Shown piece after piece: positions 1 through 7,919 of a DNA stretch of 64,000 nt. Position 1 is the first letter of the stretch; every line of letters starts with the position of its first letter. Origin of the DNA: JACDCA01 sp963810305 (GTDB lineage: Bacteria > Acidobacteriota > Vicinamibacteria > Vicinamibacterales > 2-12-FULL-66-21); assembly GCA_963810305.1 (NCBI GenBank), contig CAWEMY010000006.1:186001-250000 (forward strand), written 5' to 3'. Under the pieces are notes generated by a model that ran no database searches, was not told the origin of the DNA, and saw only the letters and a list, made by a program, of their open reading frames with translations. The translations under genes were made by a program, and so were the position numbers.

Positions 1-510
1 AAGATCACCCTCGTGACCGGTCTGATCGTCTGCTACGGCTACGCCATGGAGGCCTTCTACGGCTGGTACAGCGCCAACGAGTACGAAGAGTTCATGATCT
101 ACAACCGCATGACCGGCCCGTATGGCTGGTCGTACTGGATGCTGATCTTCTGTAACGGCATCGTGCCGCAGACGCTGTGGATCAGGCGGCTGCGGAGGAA
201 TCTGGTCTGGCTGTTCATCATGTCGCTCATCGTGAGCGTCGGCATGTGGCTGGAACGGTTCGTCATCATCGTGACGTCGCTGCACCGCGACTTTCTGCCC
301 TCGTCGTGGGACATGTATTACCCGACGATGTGGGACTTCTCGACTTTCTTCGGAACGATCGGGCTGTTCGTCACGCTCTTCTTCCTGTTCGTCCGCGTCC
401 TGCCGATGATCTCGATCTTCGAGATGCGGACGCTGGTCCCCGCCGCGCGGGTGGCCGGGCCGCATGATCCGACCGCGGACATCGACGTCACCTACGGCGG
501 CAACCAGTGA
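1..510 (+). CDS. actC: ActC, NrfD/PsrC-type membrane subunit of alternative complex III (5'-truncated by window edge)
   Basis: The reading frame is open from base 1, so the N-terminal part lies outside the window; about 169 C-terminal residues remain. Four strongly hydrophobic segments are visible, the last two rich in Phe, Trp and Met, followed by a short polar tail. This matches the C-terminal half of the NrfD/PsrC-like quinol-interacting membrane subunit ActC. In alternative complex III (ACIII) this subunit helps oxidise quinol at the cytoplasmic membrane and passes electrons to cytochrome c or directly to an oxidase. The assignment rests on the diagnostic order actC-D-E-F downstream. The stop codon overlaps the start of actD (GTGATG), so translation is probably coupled. 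Confidence 0.9.
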   Translation, partial: KITLVTGLIVCYGYAMEAFYGWYSANEYEEFMIYNRMTGPYGWSYWMLIFCNGIVPQTLWIRRLRRNLVWLFIMSLIVSVGMWLERFVIIVTSLHRDFLPSSWDMYYPTMWDFSTFFGTIGLFVTLFFLFVRVLPMISIFEMRTLVPAARVAGPHDPTADIDVTYGGNQ

Positions 511-1055
511 TGGACTCGCACCACAAGCCGCTCTACGGCCTGATGGCCGAATTCGACGACGTGACGAGCCTCGTCAACGCGGCGAAGCGCACGCAGGCGG
601 AAGGCTATCGCCGTTTCGATGCGTTCACGCCGTTCCCGGTGCACGAACTGTTCGAGGCAATCGACGCTCATGACCGGAGGCTGCCGCTCATCGTGCTGCT
701 CGCGGGAATCACCGGTTGCCTCGCCGGTTTCGGCCTGTGTTACTGGGTGTCGGCGATCGCATACCCGCTCAATATCGGTGGCCGCCCGCTCAACAGCTGG
801 CCGTCGTTCATTCCGGTGACCTTCGAAGTCACGATCCTGCTGGCATCGTTCACCGCGGTCCTGGCGATGCTCGGGCTCAACGGCCTGCCGATGCCGTATC
901 ACCCCGTCTTCAACGTGAAGCGGTTCACCGAGCACGCGAGCCAGGACGGGTTCTTTCTCGCCATCGAGGCGGAGGATTCAAAGTTCGATCGTGAGAAGAC
1001 GCGCGCGTTCCTGCAGGAACTTGGAGCCACGGAAGTCAATGACATCGATCCGTAG
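510..1055 (+). CDS. actD: ActD, DUF3341 membrane subunit of alternative complex III
   Basis: A 181-residue protein with a soluble N-terminal domain, two transmembrane helices (about residues 60-80 and 105-125) and a soluble C-terminal domain. The segment GLMAEFDD near the N-terminus and the YHPVFN stretch after the second helix are typical of DUF3341/ActD, a structural subunit of ACIII. The ATG at 510 overlaps the actC stop; a GTG at 507 would add one residue. It is followed by about 150 bases of repeat DNA before actE, an unusually large gap for this operon. Confidence 0.9.
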   Translation: MDSHHKPLYGLMAEFDDVTSLVNAAKRTQAEGYRRFDAFTPFPVHELFEAIDAHDRRLPLIVLLAGITGCLAGFGLCYWVSAIAYPLNIGGRPLNSWPSFIPVTFEVTILLASFTAVLAMLGLNGLPMPYHPVFNVKRFTEHASQDGFFLAIEAEDSKFDREKTRAFLQELGATEVNDIDP

Positions 1056-1202
1056 TGCGCGGGGCGCGGGGCGTCGGCGCGCTTCGCGCGAAGCGCGTTC
1101 GGCGAGACCGCGCCGTAGCCTTGGCGGAGGCGGGCGGGACGGTAGAGGCCGGCTTCAGCCGGCCTGAGAGCTCGGGCTCGGGGCTCGGGGCTCGGGGCTC
1201 GG
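1056..1202. repeat. Composite intergenic repeat block between actD and actE
   Basis: No gene. From left to right it holds: GGGCGCG-type heptamers right after the actD stop; a perfect 20-bp palindrome CGCGCTTCGCGCGAAGCGCG at 1078-1097; a GC-rich linker; a hairpin AGGCCGGC-TTCA-GCCGGCCT at 1146-1165 preceded by GTAG; and four to five tandem GGGCTCG heptamers at 1171-1202 ending seven bases before the actE start. The hairpin recurs as related copies near 5540 and 19090, and the first heptamer type recurs at 32158. The block may attenuate or stabilise the operon mRNA. Confidence 0.75.
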
Positions 1203-1212
1203 AAAACTCGTG

Positions 1213-1788
1213 ATGGCTGTCTGCTGTCTGCTGATGGTTTCCGGCTGCCGGCAGGACATGCACAACCAGCCGAAGTACCGGCCGCTGCGGCCCAGTCCAT
1301 TGTTCGCCGACGGCTCCAGTGCGCGTCCCGCGATCGACGGCACGGTCGCGCGGGGAGCGCTGCAGGAAGACGAAGCGTTCTTCACCGGCAAGGTGGCGGG
1401 AGTGGCGGTCCGGGAGCTGCCATTCAAGATCGAAGCGGCGGATCTCGATCGAGGCGAGGAGCGTTTCAACATCTTCTGCACGCCGTGTCACGACAAGACC
1501 GGCAACGGGAAGGGCATGGTCGTCCAGCGTGGGTACCGGCAGCCCCCCTCGTTTCACATCGAACGGTTGAGACAGGCGGAGCCGGGCTACATGTTCGATG
1601 TGATCACCAATGGCTTCGGCGTGATGCCCGATTACAAGGCACAGATCGATCCGCGGGACCGCTGGCGCATCATCGCGTACGTGCGGGCGCTGCAACTGAG
1701 CCAGGCCGGCACGGCGGCGGACATCCCGGGTGGGGACCCCGAGGCGGCGAACAAGCAGCGTCAGCCGGCAGGCGGGGGCAAACACTGA
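1213..1788 (+). CDS. actE: ActE, monoheme cytochrome c lipoprotein of alternative complex III
   Basis: A 191-residue protein with one c-type heme site, C89-T-P-C92-H93, inside a class I cytochrome c fold; a Met-containing segment (GVMPDYK) supplies the probable axial ligand. It begins with a very short hydrophobic stretch and a lipobox-like VSGC with Cys12, consistent with a lipoprotein anchored on the periplasmic side. ActE accepts electrons from the ACIII iron-sulfur/heme core. The ATG at 1213 is chosen because a stop lies in frame at 1165 and no other start intervenes except the adjacent GTG at 1210. The signal peptide lacks an obvious basic n-region, so the exact start remains uncertain. 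Confidence 0.85.
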   Translation: MAVCCLLMVSGCRQDMHNQPKYRPLRPSPLFADGSSARPAIDGTVARGALQEDEAFFTGKVAGVAVRELPFKIEAADLDRGEERFNIFCTPCHDKTGNGKGMVVQRGYRQPPSFHIERLRQAEPGYMFDVITNGFGVMPDYKAQIDPRDRWRIIAYVRALQLSQAGTAADIPGGDPEAANKQRQPAGGGKH

Positions 1789-1790
1789 TC

Positions 1791-2987
1791 ATGGCGACAC
1801 CGGCAATCCTCTCGACCGACGTCCCGGCCCTCGCGCGGCTCCAGCAACGCGGGCTGATGCTCGCGGTGGTGGGCCTCGTCGCGGGAGCGATCGGCGCGTT
1901 CATCGACCGTGAACAGTTCTTCCAGTCGTGGCTGATCGGCTTCCTCTTCTGCCTCGGCATGACGCTCGGCTGTCTCGGGCTGCTGATGCTGCAGCACCTG
2001 TCCGGCGGCCAGTGGGGCATGGTCGGCCGTCGCGTCTTCGAAGCCGCGGCGCGGACGCTGCCGCTGCTGGCGCTGTTTTTCATCCCGGTCCTCTTTGCAT
2101 TGCCGACGTTGTTCATGTGGGCGCGCCCGGACGTTGTCGCCAACGATGTCATCCTCACGAAGAAAGCGCCGTACCTGAACGCGACCTTCTTCATGGTGCG
2201 CGCGGTCGGGTACTTCGCCTTCTGGATCGGATGTGGATGGCTGCTGACGAAGTGGTCGGCGGCCCAGGATCGTGGCGAGGAGGCGACCGACGCGGCGGGA
2301 ATGGTCCGCTTCCGTACATTGAGCGCACCGGCGCTGCTCTTTCTCGTGCTGTCGATCACGTTCGCGTCGACCGACTGGGTGATGTCGCTCGACCCGCACT
2401 GGTACTCGACCATCTTCGGATTGTTGACGGTGGCCGCCTATGGCCTCTCGGCGCTCGCGCTGACGATTGCCGTCCTGGCCACCGTCGGTCCTCAAGGCGC
2501 CCTCGAGGGGCACCTGACGCCCCGCCACTTCCACGATCTCGGGAAGCTCCTGCTCGCCTTCACGATGCTGTGGGCGTACCTGTCCTTCTCGCAGTTTCTG
2601 ATCATCTGGTCGGGCAACCTGCCCGAAGAGATCCCCTGGTATATCGAGCGCATGCGTGGCGGCTGGGGAGTGATCGCGCTCGCGCTCGTCCTTGGACATT
2701 TTGTTCTGCCCTTCTTGCTCCTCCTGTCACGCGATCTGAAGCGAAACAGCAAATGGCTCGCGCGCGTGGCGATTTTCATCATCCTGATGCGCCTGGTGGA
2801 CATCATCTGGCTCGTCGCGCCGGTCTTCGCACATCACGGCTTCCCGATCCACTGGATGGACGTCGCGGTACCGCTCGGCCTGGCGGGAGCATGGCTCTTC
2901 CTCTTTGCGCGGCACCTGCGGAACCATCCGCTCATGCCGCTCAACGATCCGTATTTGAAGGAGGCGTTCTCGCATGACGCCCACTGA
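1791..2987 (+). CDS. actF: ActF, NrfD-like second membrane subunit of alternative complex III
   Basis: A 398-residue polytopic protein with about ten predicted helices. ActF is the second NrfD-like quinone-interacting subunit of ACIII, paralogous to ActC but shorter. Recognisable features are the central TFASTDWVMSLDPHWYSTI segment, the SQFLIIWSGNLPEE-type loop and the FAHHGFPIHW segment near the C-terminus, with clustered charged and His residues between helices. The ATG at 1791 lies two bases after the actE stop; the frame stays open further upstream, but that region overlaps actE and gives a non-homologous sequence. The end overlaps the next gene by 14 bases. Confidence 0.9.
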   Translation: MATPAILSTDVPALARLQQRGLMLAVVGLVAGAIGAFIDREQFFQSWLIGFLFCLGMTLGCLGLLMLQHLSGGQWGMVGRRVFEAAARTLPLLALFFIPVLFALPTLFMWARPDVVANDVILTKKAPYLNATFFMVRAVGYFAFWIGCGWLLTKWSAAQDRGEEATDAAGMVRFRTLSAPALLFLVLSITFASTDWVMSLDPHWYSTIFGLLTVAAYGLSALALTIAVLATVGPQGALEGHLTPRHFHDLGKLLLAFTMLWAYLSFSQFLIIWSGNLPEEIPWYIERMRGGWGVIALALVLGHFVLPFLLLLSRDLKRNSKWLARVAIFIILMRLVDIIWLVAPVFAHHGFPIHWMDVAVPLGLAGAWLFLFARHLRNHPLMPLNDPYLKEAFSHDAH

Positions 2988-3597
2988 TCCGCTGGAGGCG
3001 GCGGCAGCGGCACATGCCGCACATCATCACGACGATCATCTCTACGACGATGAGTTCGTGCACAACGAGGACGTGGCCCACGAGCACACGGATGTCAACG
3101 TCCGTCAGTTGCTGCTTTACACCGGCGGTCTCGTCTTCACCTGCGTCATCTGTGCACTCGTCGTGGGCGGACTGTTCAAGTTGTTCGAGAGTCAGGCGGC
3201 GGCGAACGATCCGGTCGTCTCACCGCTGGCCGCGCCCGCCGGCCAGTTGCCTCCGGTGCCGCGGCTGCTGACCGATGAACCGTCGATGTTGAAGAAGCAG
3301 CGCGCTCTCGAAGCGGAGACACTCGAGCACTATGGATGGGTCGATCAGAAGGGAGGCATCGCGCGCCTTCCGATTGCGGAGGCGAAGAAGAAGCTCCTGC
3401 ATGACGGCCTTCCTTCACGCACGGATGGCGCCGTGGATGCCTGGTTGGGTACGTCGGCCGCTGCCGGAGGGGAATCCTCGGGTGGCCGCAGGATCCCGGT
3501 GCGCCGTGGCAAGTCGGATCTCACGATTCTGAAACCCCAGACCGAAGCCACCCCGCCGCAGGGTACCAAGCCCGGGGAGCAGAAGAAACCGCATTGA
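2974..3597 (+). CDS. Uncharacterised single-span membrane protein of the ACIII-SCO-caa3 operon
   Basis: A 207-residue protein that I do not recognise by name. It has a His/Asp-rich cytoplasmic N-terminus (HAAHHHDDH), one transmembrane helix at about residues 47-70 (LLYTGGLVFTCVICALVVGG) and a periplasmic tail. That tail carries the segment YGWVDQKGGIARLPIAEAKK, resembling short tails seen next to SCO and oxidase genes in other phyla, and then a low-complexity Pro/Gly/Lys end. The 14-base overlap with actF and the four-base overlap with sco show that it belongs to the operon. A role in oxidase assembly or in holding ACIII and oxidase together is an inference; the His-rich N-terminus could bind metal. 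Confidence 0.8.
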   Translation: MTPTDPLEAAAAAHAAHHHDDHLYDDEFVHNEDVAHEHTDVNVRQLLLYTGGLVFTCVICALVVGGLFKLFESQAAANDPVVSPLAAPAGQLPPVPRLLTDEPSMLKKQRALEAETLEHYGWVDQKGGIARLPIAEAKKKLLHDGLPSRTDGAVDAWLGTSAAAGGESSGGRRIPVRRGKSDLTILKPQTEATPPQGTKPGEQKKPH

Positions 3598-4451
3598 TGA
3601 AGCACGCGCGGCTCACTTCGATTGCGTCGATCGTCCTGACGGCTGCTTTTTGCCTCGCGGCGATACCGCCTGCGATGCAGGCGCAGAGTCCGTTGCCGCA
3701 ACAGCGGCCGGGCGAGCCAACGGCAGCGAAGCCAGGGCTTCTGTCGAAGATCGGGATCGACCAGCGCCTCAATCATCAGGTGCCGCTCGATCTCCCCTTC
3801 GTCGACGAGACTGGCCAGGCGGTGAAGCTGGGGGATTACTTCGGCAAGCGGCCGGTCCTGCTCGCACTCGTCTATTACGAGTGCCCGATGCTCTGCACCC
3901 AGGTGCTGAACGGCGTGACCGGAGCGCTCAAGGTGCTGAATTTCGATGTCGGGCGTGAGTTCGACGTCATCGCCGTCAGCATCAATCCCAAGGAAGGCCC
4001 GGGGCTCGCGTCGCAGAAGAAGCAGGCGTACATCGAGCGCTACGGGCGTCCGCAGACCGCAGCGGGCTGGCACTTCCTCACCGGTGAGGAAGAGAACATC
4101 CGCAAGCTCGCGGCTGCGGTGGGCTTCCGCTACGCCTACGACGAGGAGATCAAGCAGTACGCACACGGCGCCGGGGTCGAACTCCTGACGCCCAAAGGGG
4201 TGATCGCACGGTATTTCTACGGCATCGAGTTCGCGCCGCGCGACATCCGGCTCGGCATCGTGGAAGCCTCCGAAGAGCGGATCGGCTCGGTGATCGATGC
4301 GGCGCTGCTGCTGTGCTATCACTACGACCCCTCGACGGGGAAGTACGGCGCCGCCGCTCTCCGGATGGTGAGAATCGGCGCGCTCGCGACCATTGCCGCG
4401 TTTGGGATGTTCCTGTTTGTCTCGATCCGCCGCGAGCGGCGTCGCAGTTAA
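3597..4451 (+). CDS. sco: SCO1/SenC-family copper chaperone for CuA assembly
   Basis: A 284-residue protein with an N-terminal signal sequence, a thioredoxin-like SCO domain and an extra C-terminal transmembrane helix (about residues 258-278) followed by basic residues. The copper-binding motif C96-P-M-L-C100 and the distal H190 (YAHGAG) give the Cys-Cys-His site of SCO proteins, which deliver copper to the CuA centre of oxidase subunit II, here encoded directly downstream. The ATG at 3597 overlaps the previous stop (ATGA); a TTG at 3594 would add one residue. The gap to coxB is three bases. Confidence 0.9.
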   Translation: MKHARLTSIASIVLTAAFCLAAIPPAMQAQSPLPQQRPGEPTAAKPGLLSKIGIDQRLNHQVPLDLPFVDETGQAVKLGDYFGKRPVLLALVYYECPMLCTQVLNGVTGALKVLNFDVGREFDVIAVSINPKEGPGLASQKKQAYIERYGRPQTAAGWHFLTGEEENIRKLAAAVGFRYAYDEEIKQYAHGAGVELLTPKGVIARYFYGIEFAPRDIRLGIVEASEERIGSVIDAALLLCYHYDPSTGKYGAAALRMVRIGALATIAAFGMFLFVSIRRERRRS

Positions 4452-4454
4452 AGA

Positions 4455-5447
4455 ATGTTCACGAACTTTCCCTTCTTTCCGCAACAGGCCTCGGCGCAGG
4501 CCGGACAGGTAGACGCGATCTATTTCTTCATGGTCGCGGTGACGGCGTTCTTCTCGATCCTCATCGCCGGCCTCGTCGTCTACTTCGCGTTCAAGTACCG
4601 GCGCCGGCGGCGCGACGAGGTCGGATACGCGATACACGGATCGCTGGCGCTCGAACTGCTCTGGACGGTGATCCCCTTCTTCATCGTCATGATCATGTTC
4701 GGCTGGGGCGCGAAGGTGTTCTTCGCTATGTACCGACCGCCGACAGGTGCAATGGAGATCTACGTCGTCGGCAAGCAGTGGATGTGGAAGGTCCAGCACA
4801 TGGACGGGCAGCGAGAAATCAACGAGCTGCACGTGCCGGTAGGTCGCCCGGTCAAGCTGATCATGGGGTCGGAAGACGTGCTCCACAGCTATTACATCCC
4901 CGCCTTCCGCGTGAAAGCGGACGTCATCCCCGGCCGCTACAACGTGATGTGGTTCACCGCGACCACGCCCGGCAACTATCACCTGTTCTGCGCCGAGTAT
5001 TGCGGCACCAAGCACTCGGGGATGATCGGCACCGTGACGGCGATGGAGCCAGCCGACTTCCAGGCCTGGCTCGCCGGCGGCCGCGGCGCCGATTCTCCTG
5101 TCGCCGCCGGTGAGAAGCTGTTCGCGGATCTCGCGTGCAATACCTGTCACATGACCGACACCCAGGGACGCGGTCCGATGCTGAAGAACCTGTTCGGCAA
5201 GCAGGTCGAGCTCCAGGGAGGCGGGGTCGTGACGGCCGACGAGGCGTACATACGCGAATCAATCGTGCTTCCGCAGTCGAAGATCGTCGCTGGCTTCCAG
5301 CCGCTCATGCCGACCTTCCAGGGACTGGTGACCGAGGAACAGCTCCTGCAGCTCATCGCTTACGTGCGGTCGCTGACCCCGCAGGGCACAGCACCCGCTT
5401 CGGGTCCAGAGTCACCGACGATGCCGCAAGGGGTGGAGAAGAAATGA
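4455..5447 (+). CDS. coxB: Cytochrome c oxidase subunit II fused to cytochrome c (caa3-type)
   Basis: A 330-residue subunit II with two N-terminal transmembrane helices, a CuA cupredoxin domain and a C-terminal cytochrome c domain, the arrangement that defines caa3 oxidases. CuA ligands are visible as H144 (VLHSYY) and C179-A-E-Y-C183-G-T-K-H187-S-G-M190. The fused heme site is C228-N-T-C-H232, with a later PLMPTF segment as probable Met ligand. It receives electrons from ACIII, probably via ActE, and passes them to heme a in subunit I. No cleaved signal peptide is obvious; the first helix serves as anchor. A Pro/Ser tail ends the protein. Confidence 0.95.
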   Translation: MFTNFPFFPQQASAQAGQVDAIYFFMVAVTAFFSILIAGLVVYFAFKYRRRRRDEVGYAIHGSLALELLWTVIPFFIVMIMFGWGAKVFFAMYRPPTGAMEIYVVGKQWMWKVQHMDGQREINELHVPVGRPVKLIMGSEDVLHSYYIPAFRVKADVIPGRYNVMWFTATTPGNYHLFCAEYCGTKHSGMIGTVTAMEPADFQAWLAGGRGADSPVAAGEKLFADLACNTCHMTDTQGRGPMLKNLFGKQVELQGGGVVTADEAYIRESIVLPQSKIVAGFQPLMPTFQGLVTEEQLLQLIAYVRSLTPQGTAPASGPESPTMPQGVEKK

Positions 5448-5532
5448 GACGGGGTGCGGGATGCGTGGTGCGGGATGCGAAGTCCGGGATGCGGACCGTA
5501 AGAGCGCGTACCGCATTCCGCACATCGCATAC
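5448..5532. repeat. Heptamer array (GGGATGC type) with inverted second arm, between coxB and coxA
   Basis: Directly after the coxB stop, units related to GGGATGC repeat with a period of seven (GGGTGCG, GGATGCG, TGGTGCG, GGATGCG, ...), then a short centre, then the complementary type (CGCATTCCGC, CGCATACC). The two arms can fold back on each other. The same unit type recurs at 50650-50680. Confidence 0.75.
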
Positions 5533-5539
5533 CGGTAGC

Positions 5540-5557
5540 GTCCGGCGTTAGCCGGAC
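5540..5557 (+). repeat. REP-like hairpin GTCCGGC-GTTA-GCCGGAC
   Basis: Perfect 7-bp stem with a four-base loop, preceded by GTAGC. It shares the GTAG + CCGGC-loop-GCCGG plan with 1146-1165 and, inverted, with 19090-19110. It lies 11 bases before coxA and could act as an mRNA-stability or attenuation element; no U-tract follows, so a standard terminator is unlikely. Confidence 0.7.
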
Positions 5558-5568
5558 GAGAGTCATAT

Positions 5569-7170
5569 ATGGAAACCCTGAACTACATCAACAACGGCCA
5601 CGGCCTGAAGTCGTGGCTGTTGACGAGGGACCACAAGCGCATCGCGCTGCTGTACCTGATCTCTATCACCTTCTTTTTCTTCCTCGGTGGCTTGTTCGCC
5701 TTCCTGATCCGCCTCGAGTTGCTGACGCCTGCCGGCGACCTCCTGACGGCCGAGAACTACAACAAGATGTTCACCATGCACGGCGTGGTGATGGTGTTCT
5801 TCTTCCTGATCCCGTCGATCCCGGCCGTGCTCGGCAACTTCCTGATCCCGATCATGATCGGGGCGAAGGATCTCGCCTTCCCCCGCATCAATTTGCTCAG
5901 CTGGTACATCTACGTCCTCGGCGGCATCTTTACCCTCGTCGCAGCGCTCAGCGGCGGCGTGGATACCGGCTGGACGTTCTACACGCCCTACAGCACCGCG
6001 GCGGCCAACAGCCACGTGATCACCGCCGCCCTCGGCGTCTTCATCACGGGATTCTCATCCATCCTGACCGGCCTCAACTTCATCGTCACGGTGCACCGCA
6101 TGCGAGCGCCGGGCATGACGTGGTTCCGGCTGCCGCTCTTCGTGTGGTCGCACTACGCGACCAGCCTGATCATGATCCTGGGCACGCCGGTGATCGCGAT
6201 TACGGTGCTGCTGGTGGCGGCCGAACGCGCGCTGCACATGGGCATCTTCGATCCCGCGCTCGGCGGCGACCCGGTGTTGTTCCAGCACCTGTTCTGGTTC
6301 TACAGCCACCCGGCGGTCTACATCATGATCCTGCCCGCGATGGGCGTGATCAGCGAGCTCGTCCAGGCTTTCGCACGCAAGAACGTGTTCGGGTATTCAT
6401 TCGTCGCGTTCTCGTCGCTTGCCATCGGGATCATCGGATTCTTCGTGTGGGGCCACCACATCTTCGTTGCCGGCCAGTCGGTGTATGCGGGGATGCTCTT
6501 CTCGATCCTCTCTTACGTGGTGGCAGTCCCGTCGGCGATCAAGGTGTTCAACTGGACGGCGACGATCTATCGCGGCTCGGTCAGCCTCGATTCGCCGATG
6601 CTGTACGCGTTCGGCTTCCTCGGGCTGTTCACGATCGGGGGTCTGACCGGCCTGTTTCTCGCGGCCATGGGGCTCGACATCCACGTGCACGACACCTACT
6701 TCGTGGTCGCGCACTTCCACTACATCATGGTCGGCGGCGCAATCATGGGCTACCTCGGCGGGTTGCATTACTGGTGGCCGAAGATCACCGGGAAGATGTA
6801 CAGCGAGCCGTGGGCGAAGCTTGCCGCGGGAATGGTCTTCATCGGGTTCAACCTCACGTTCTTCCCGCAGTTCCTGGTTGGCTATCTGGGAATGCCGCGG
6901 CGGTACCACATGTATCCTCCCGAATTCCAGGTGTTCAACGTCATGTCGACGCTCGGCGCGACTGTGCTCGCCGTTGGCTATGTGCTGCCGATGGTCTACT
7001 TCGTGCACTCCATCTTCCGCGGCAAAACTGCGCCTGCCGATCCGTGGGGAGCGAAAGGACTGGAATGGGAGATTCCGTCGCCGCCGCCGACCGAAAACTT
7101 TGCGGTGACGCCGATCGTGACCCACCGCACGCATCAGTACGCTCCGAGTAAGGAGGTTGGCGTTGTCTGA
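5569..7170 (+). CDS. coxA: Cytochrome c oxidase subunit I, A2-type heme-copper oxygen reductase
   Basis: A 533-residue, roughly 12-helix catalytic subunit that reduces oxygen at the heme a3-CuB centre and pumps protons. The CuB region reads W243-F-Y245-S246-H247-P-A249-V-Y251. The usual D-channel glutamate (HPEVY) is Ala, and the YS pair that defines the A2 subfamily is present, as in the Rhodothermus and Thermus caa3 enzymes. The heme ligands lie in HDTYFVVAHFHY (H374 to H384; H382 for heme a3, H384 for heme a). The length is normal. It overlaps coxC by eight bases. Confidence 0.96.
   Translation: METLNYINNGHGLKSWLLTRDHKRIALLYLISITFFFFLGGLFAFLIRLELLTPAGDLLTAENYNKMFTMHGVVMVFFFLIPSIPAVLGNFLIPIMIGAKDLAFPRINLLSWYIYVLGGIFTLVAALSGGVDTGWTFYTPYSTAAANSHVITAALGVFITGFSSILTGLNFIVTVHRMRAPGMTWFRLPLFVWSHYATSLIMILGTPVIAITVLLVAAERALHMGIFDPALGGDPVLFQHLFWFYSHPAVYIMILPAMGVISELVQAFARKNVFGYSFVAFSSLAIGIIGFFVWGHHIFVAGQSVYAGMLFSILSYVVAVPSAIKVFNWTATIYRGSVSLDSPMLYAFGFLGLFTIGGLTGLFLAAMGLDIHVHDTYFVVAHFHYIMVGGAIMGYLGGLHYWWPKITGKMYSEPWAKLAAGMVFIGFNLTFFPQFLVGYLGMPRRYHMYPPEFQVFNVMSTLGATVLAVGYVLPMVYFVHSIFRGKTAPADPWGAKGLEWEIPSPPPTENFAVTPIVTHRTHQYAPSKEVGVV
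7150..7156 (+). promoter_or_regulatory. Shine-Dalgarno AAGGAGG that decides the coxC start
   Basis: A full AAGGAGG lies inside the 3' end of coxA. The TTG directly after it (7157) is too close to be used; the in-frame TTG at 7163 has six spacer bases and is the best start for coxC. Confidence 0.75.
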
Positions 7171-7915
7171 CGGCTACCCGCAGGCACCGTCGGTCGGTCT
7201 GCCGGGCCGCGTCTCCATTCAGGCGGCCGGGAACCCGCACGACGAGCATTCGGGGGCGCATCCGCACCATCCCAGACTGCAGCACCACTTCGACGACATG
7301 GCGCAGCAGGCCGAGGCCTCCACGCTCGGGATGTGGGTCTTTCTGGTCACCGAAATCATGTTCTTCGGCGGCCTGTTTCTCGCCTACCTGGTGTATCGCT
7401 CGTCGTACCCCACGGCGTTCCAGGAGGCGAGCGCGCACCTGTCGTGGAAACTCGGCGCGTTCAACACGGGCGTCCTCATCTTCAGCTCGCTGACGATGGC
7501 GCTGGCGGTGCGGTCGGCGCAGACGAGCGAATCGCGTGGTACGCAGGTGTCATGGCTGATCGCGACGATGATCCTCGGCGCGACGTTCCTCGGGGTCAAG
7601 GTGATCGAGTACTCCGACAAGTTCGCCCATAACAACGTCCCGGGACCGAACTTCGTGTGGGAAGGACAGTACCCGGCGGGAGCGGAGATCTTCTACTCGC
7701 TGTACTTCTGTATGACCGGGCTGCACGCGCTGCACATGGTCATCGGCCTCGGGATCATGACCGTGATCTCGATCATGGCGTGGCGGCGGCAGTTCAACAC
7801 GGAGTATTTCACCCCGGTGGAGATCGCCGGCCTCTACTGGCACTTCGTCGACATCGTCTGGATCTTCCTCTTCCCGCTGCTGTACCTGATCGGGCGGCAC
7901 TACGGGGGCCACTAA
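7163..7915 (+). CDS. coxC: Cytochrome c oxidase subunit III
   Basis: A 250-residue subunit III with a His-rich N-terminal extension of about 35 residues and then seven predicted helices, a normal length for bacterial subunit III. Diagnostic segments are STLGMWVFLVTEIMFFGG, FYSLYFCMTGLHALHMVIG and GLYWHFVDIVWIFLFPLLY. Subunit III stabilises subunit I and its proton uptake but binds no redox cofactor. The start is the TTG at 7163, selected by the ribosome-binding site at 7150-7156. The gene overlaps coxA by eight bases and is followed four bases later by the coxD start. Confidence 0.93.
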   Translation: MSDGYPQAPSVGLPGRVSIQAAGNPHDEHSGAHPHHPRLQHHFDDMAQQAEASTLGMWVFLVTEIMFFGGLFLAYLVYRSSYPTAFQEASAHLSWKLGAFNTGVLIFSSLTMALAVRSAQTSESRGTQVSWLIATMILGATFLGVKVIEYSDKFAHNNVPGPNFVWEGQYPAGAEIFYSLYFCMTGLHALHMVIGLGIMTVISIMAWRRQFNTEYFTPVEIAGLYWHFVDIVWIFLFPLLYLIGRHYGGH

Positions 7916-7919
7916 CGTC

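Noticed and set aside
3345..5150. A 601-codon open frame on the minus strand opposite sco and coxB
   Set aside because: It mirrors two certain genes, is extremely rich in Arg, His, Asp and Glu with no domain pattern, and results from high GC content of the opposite strand.
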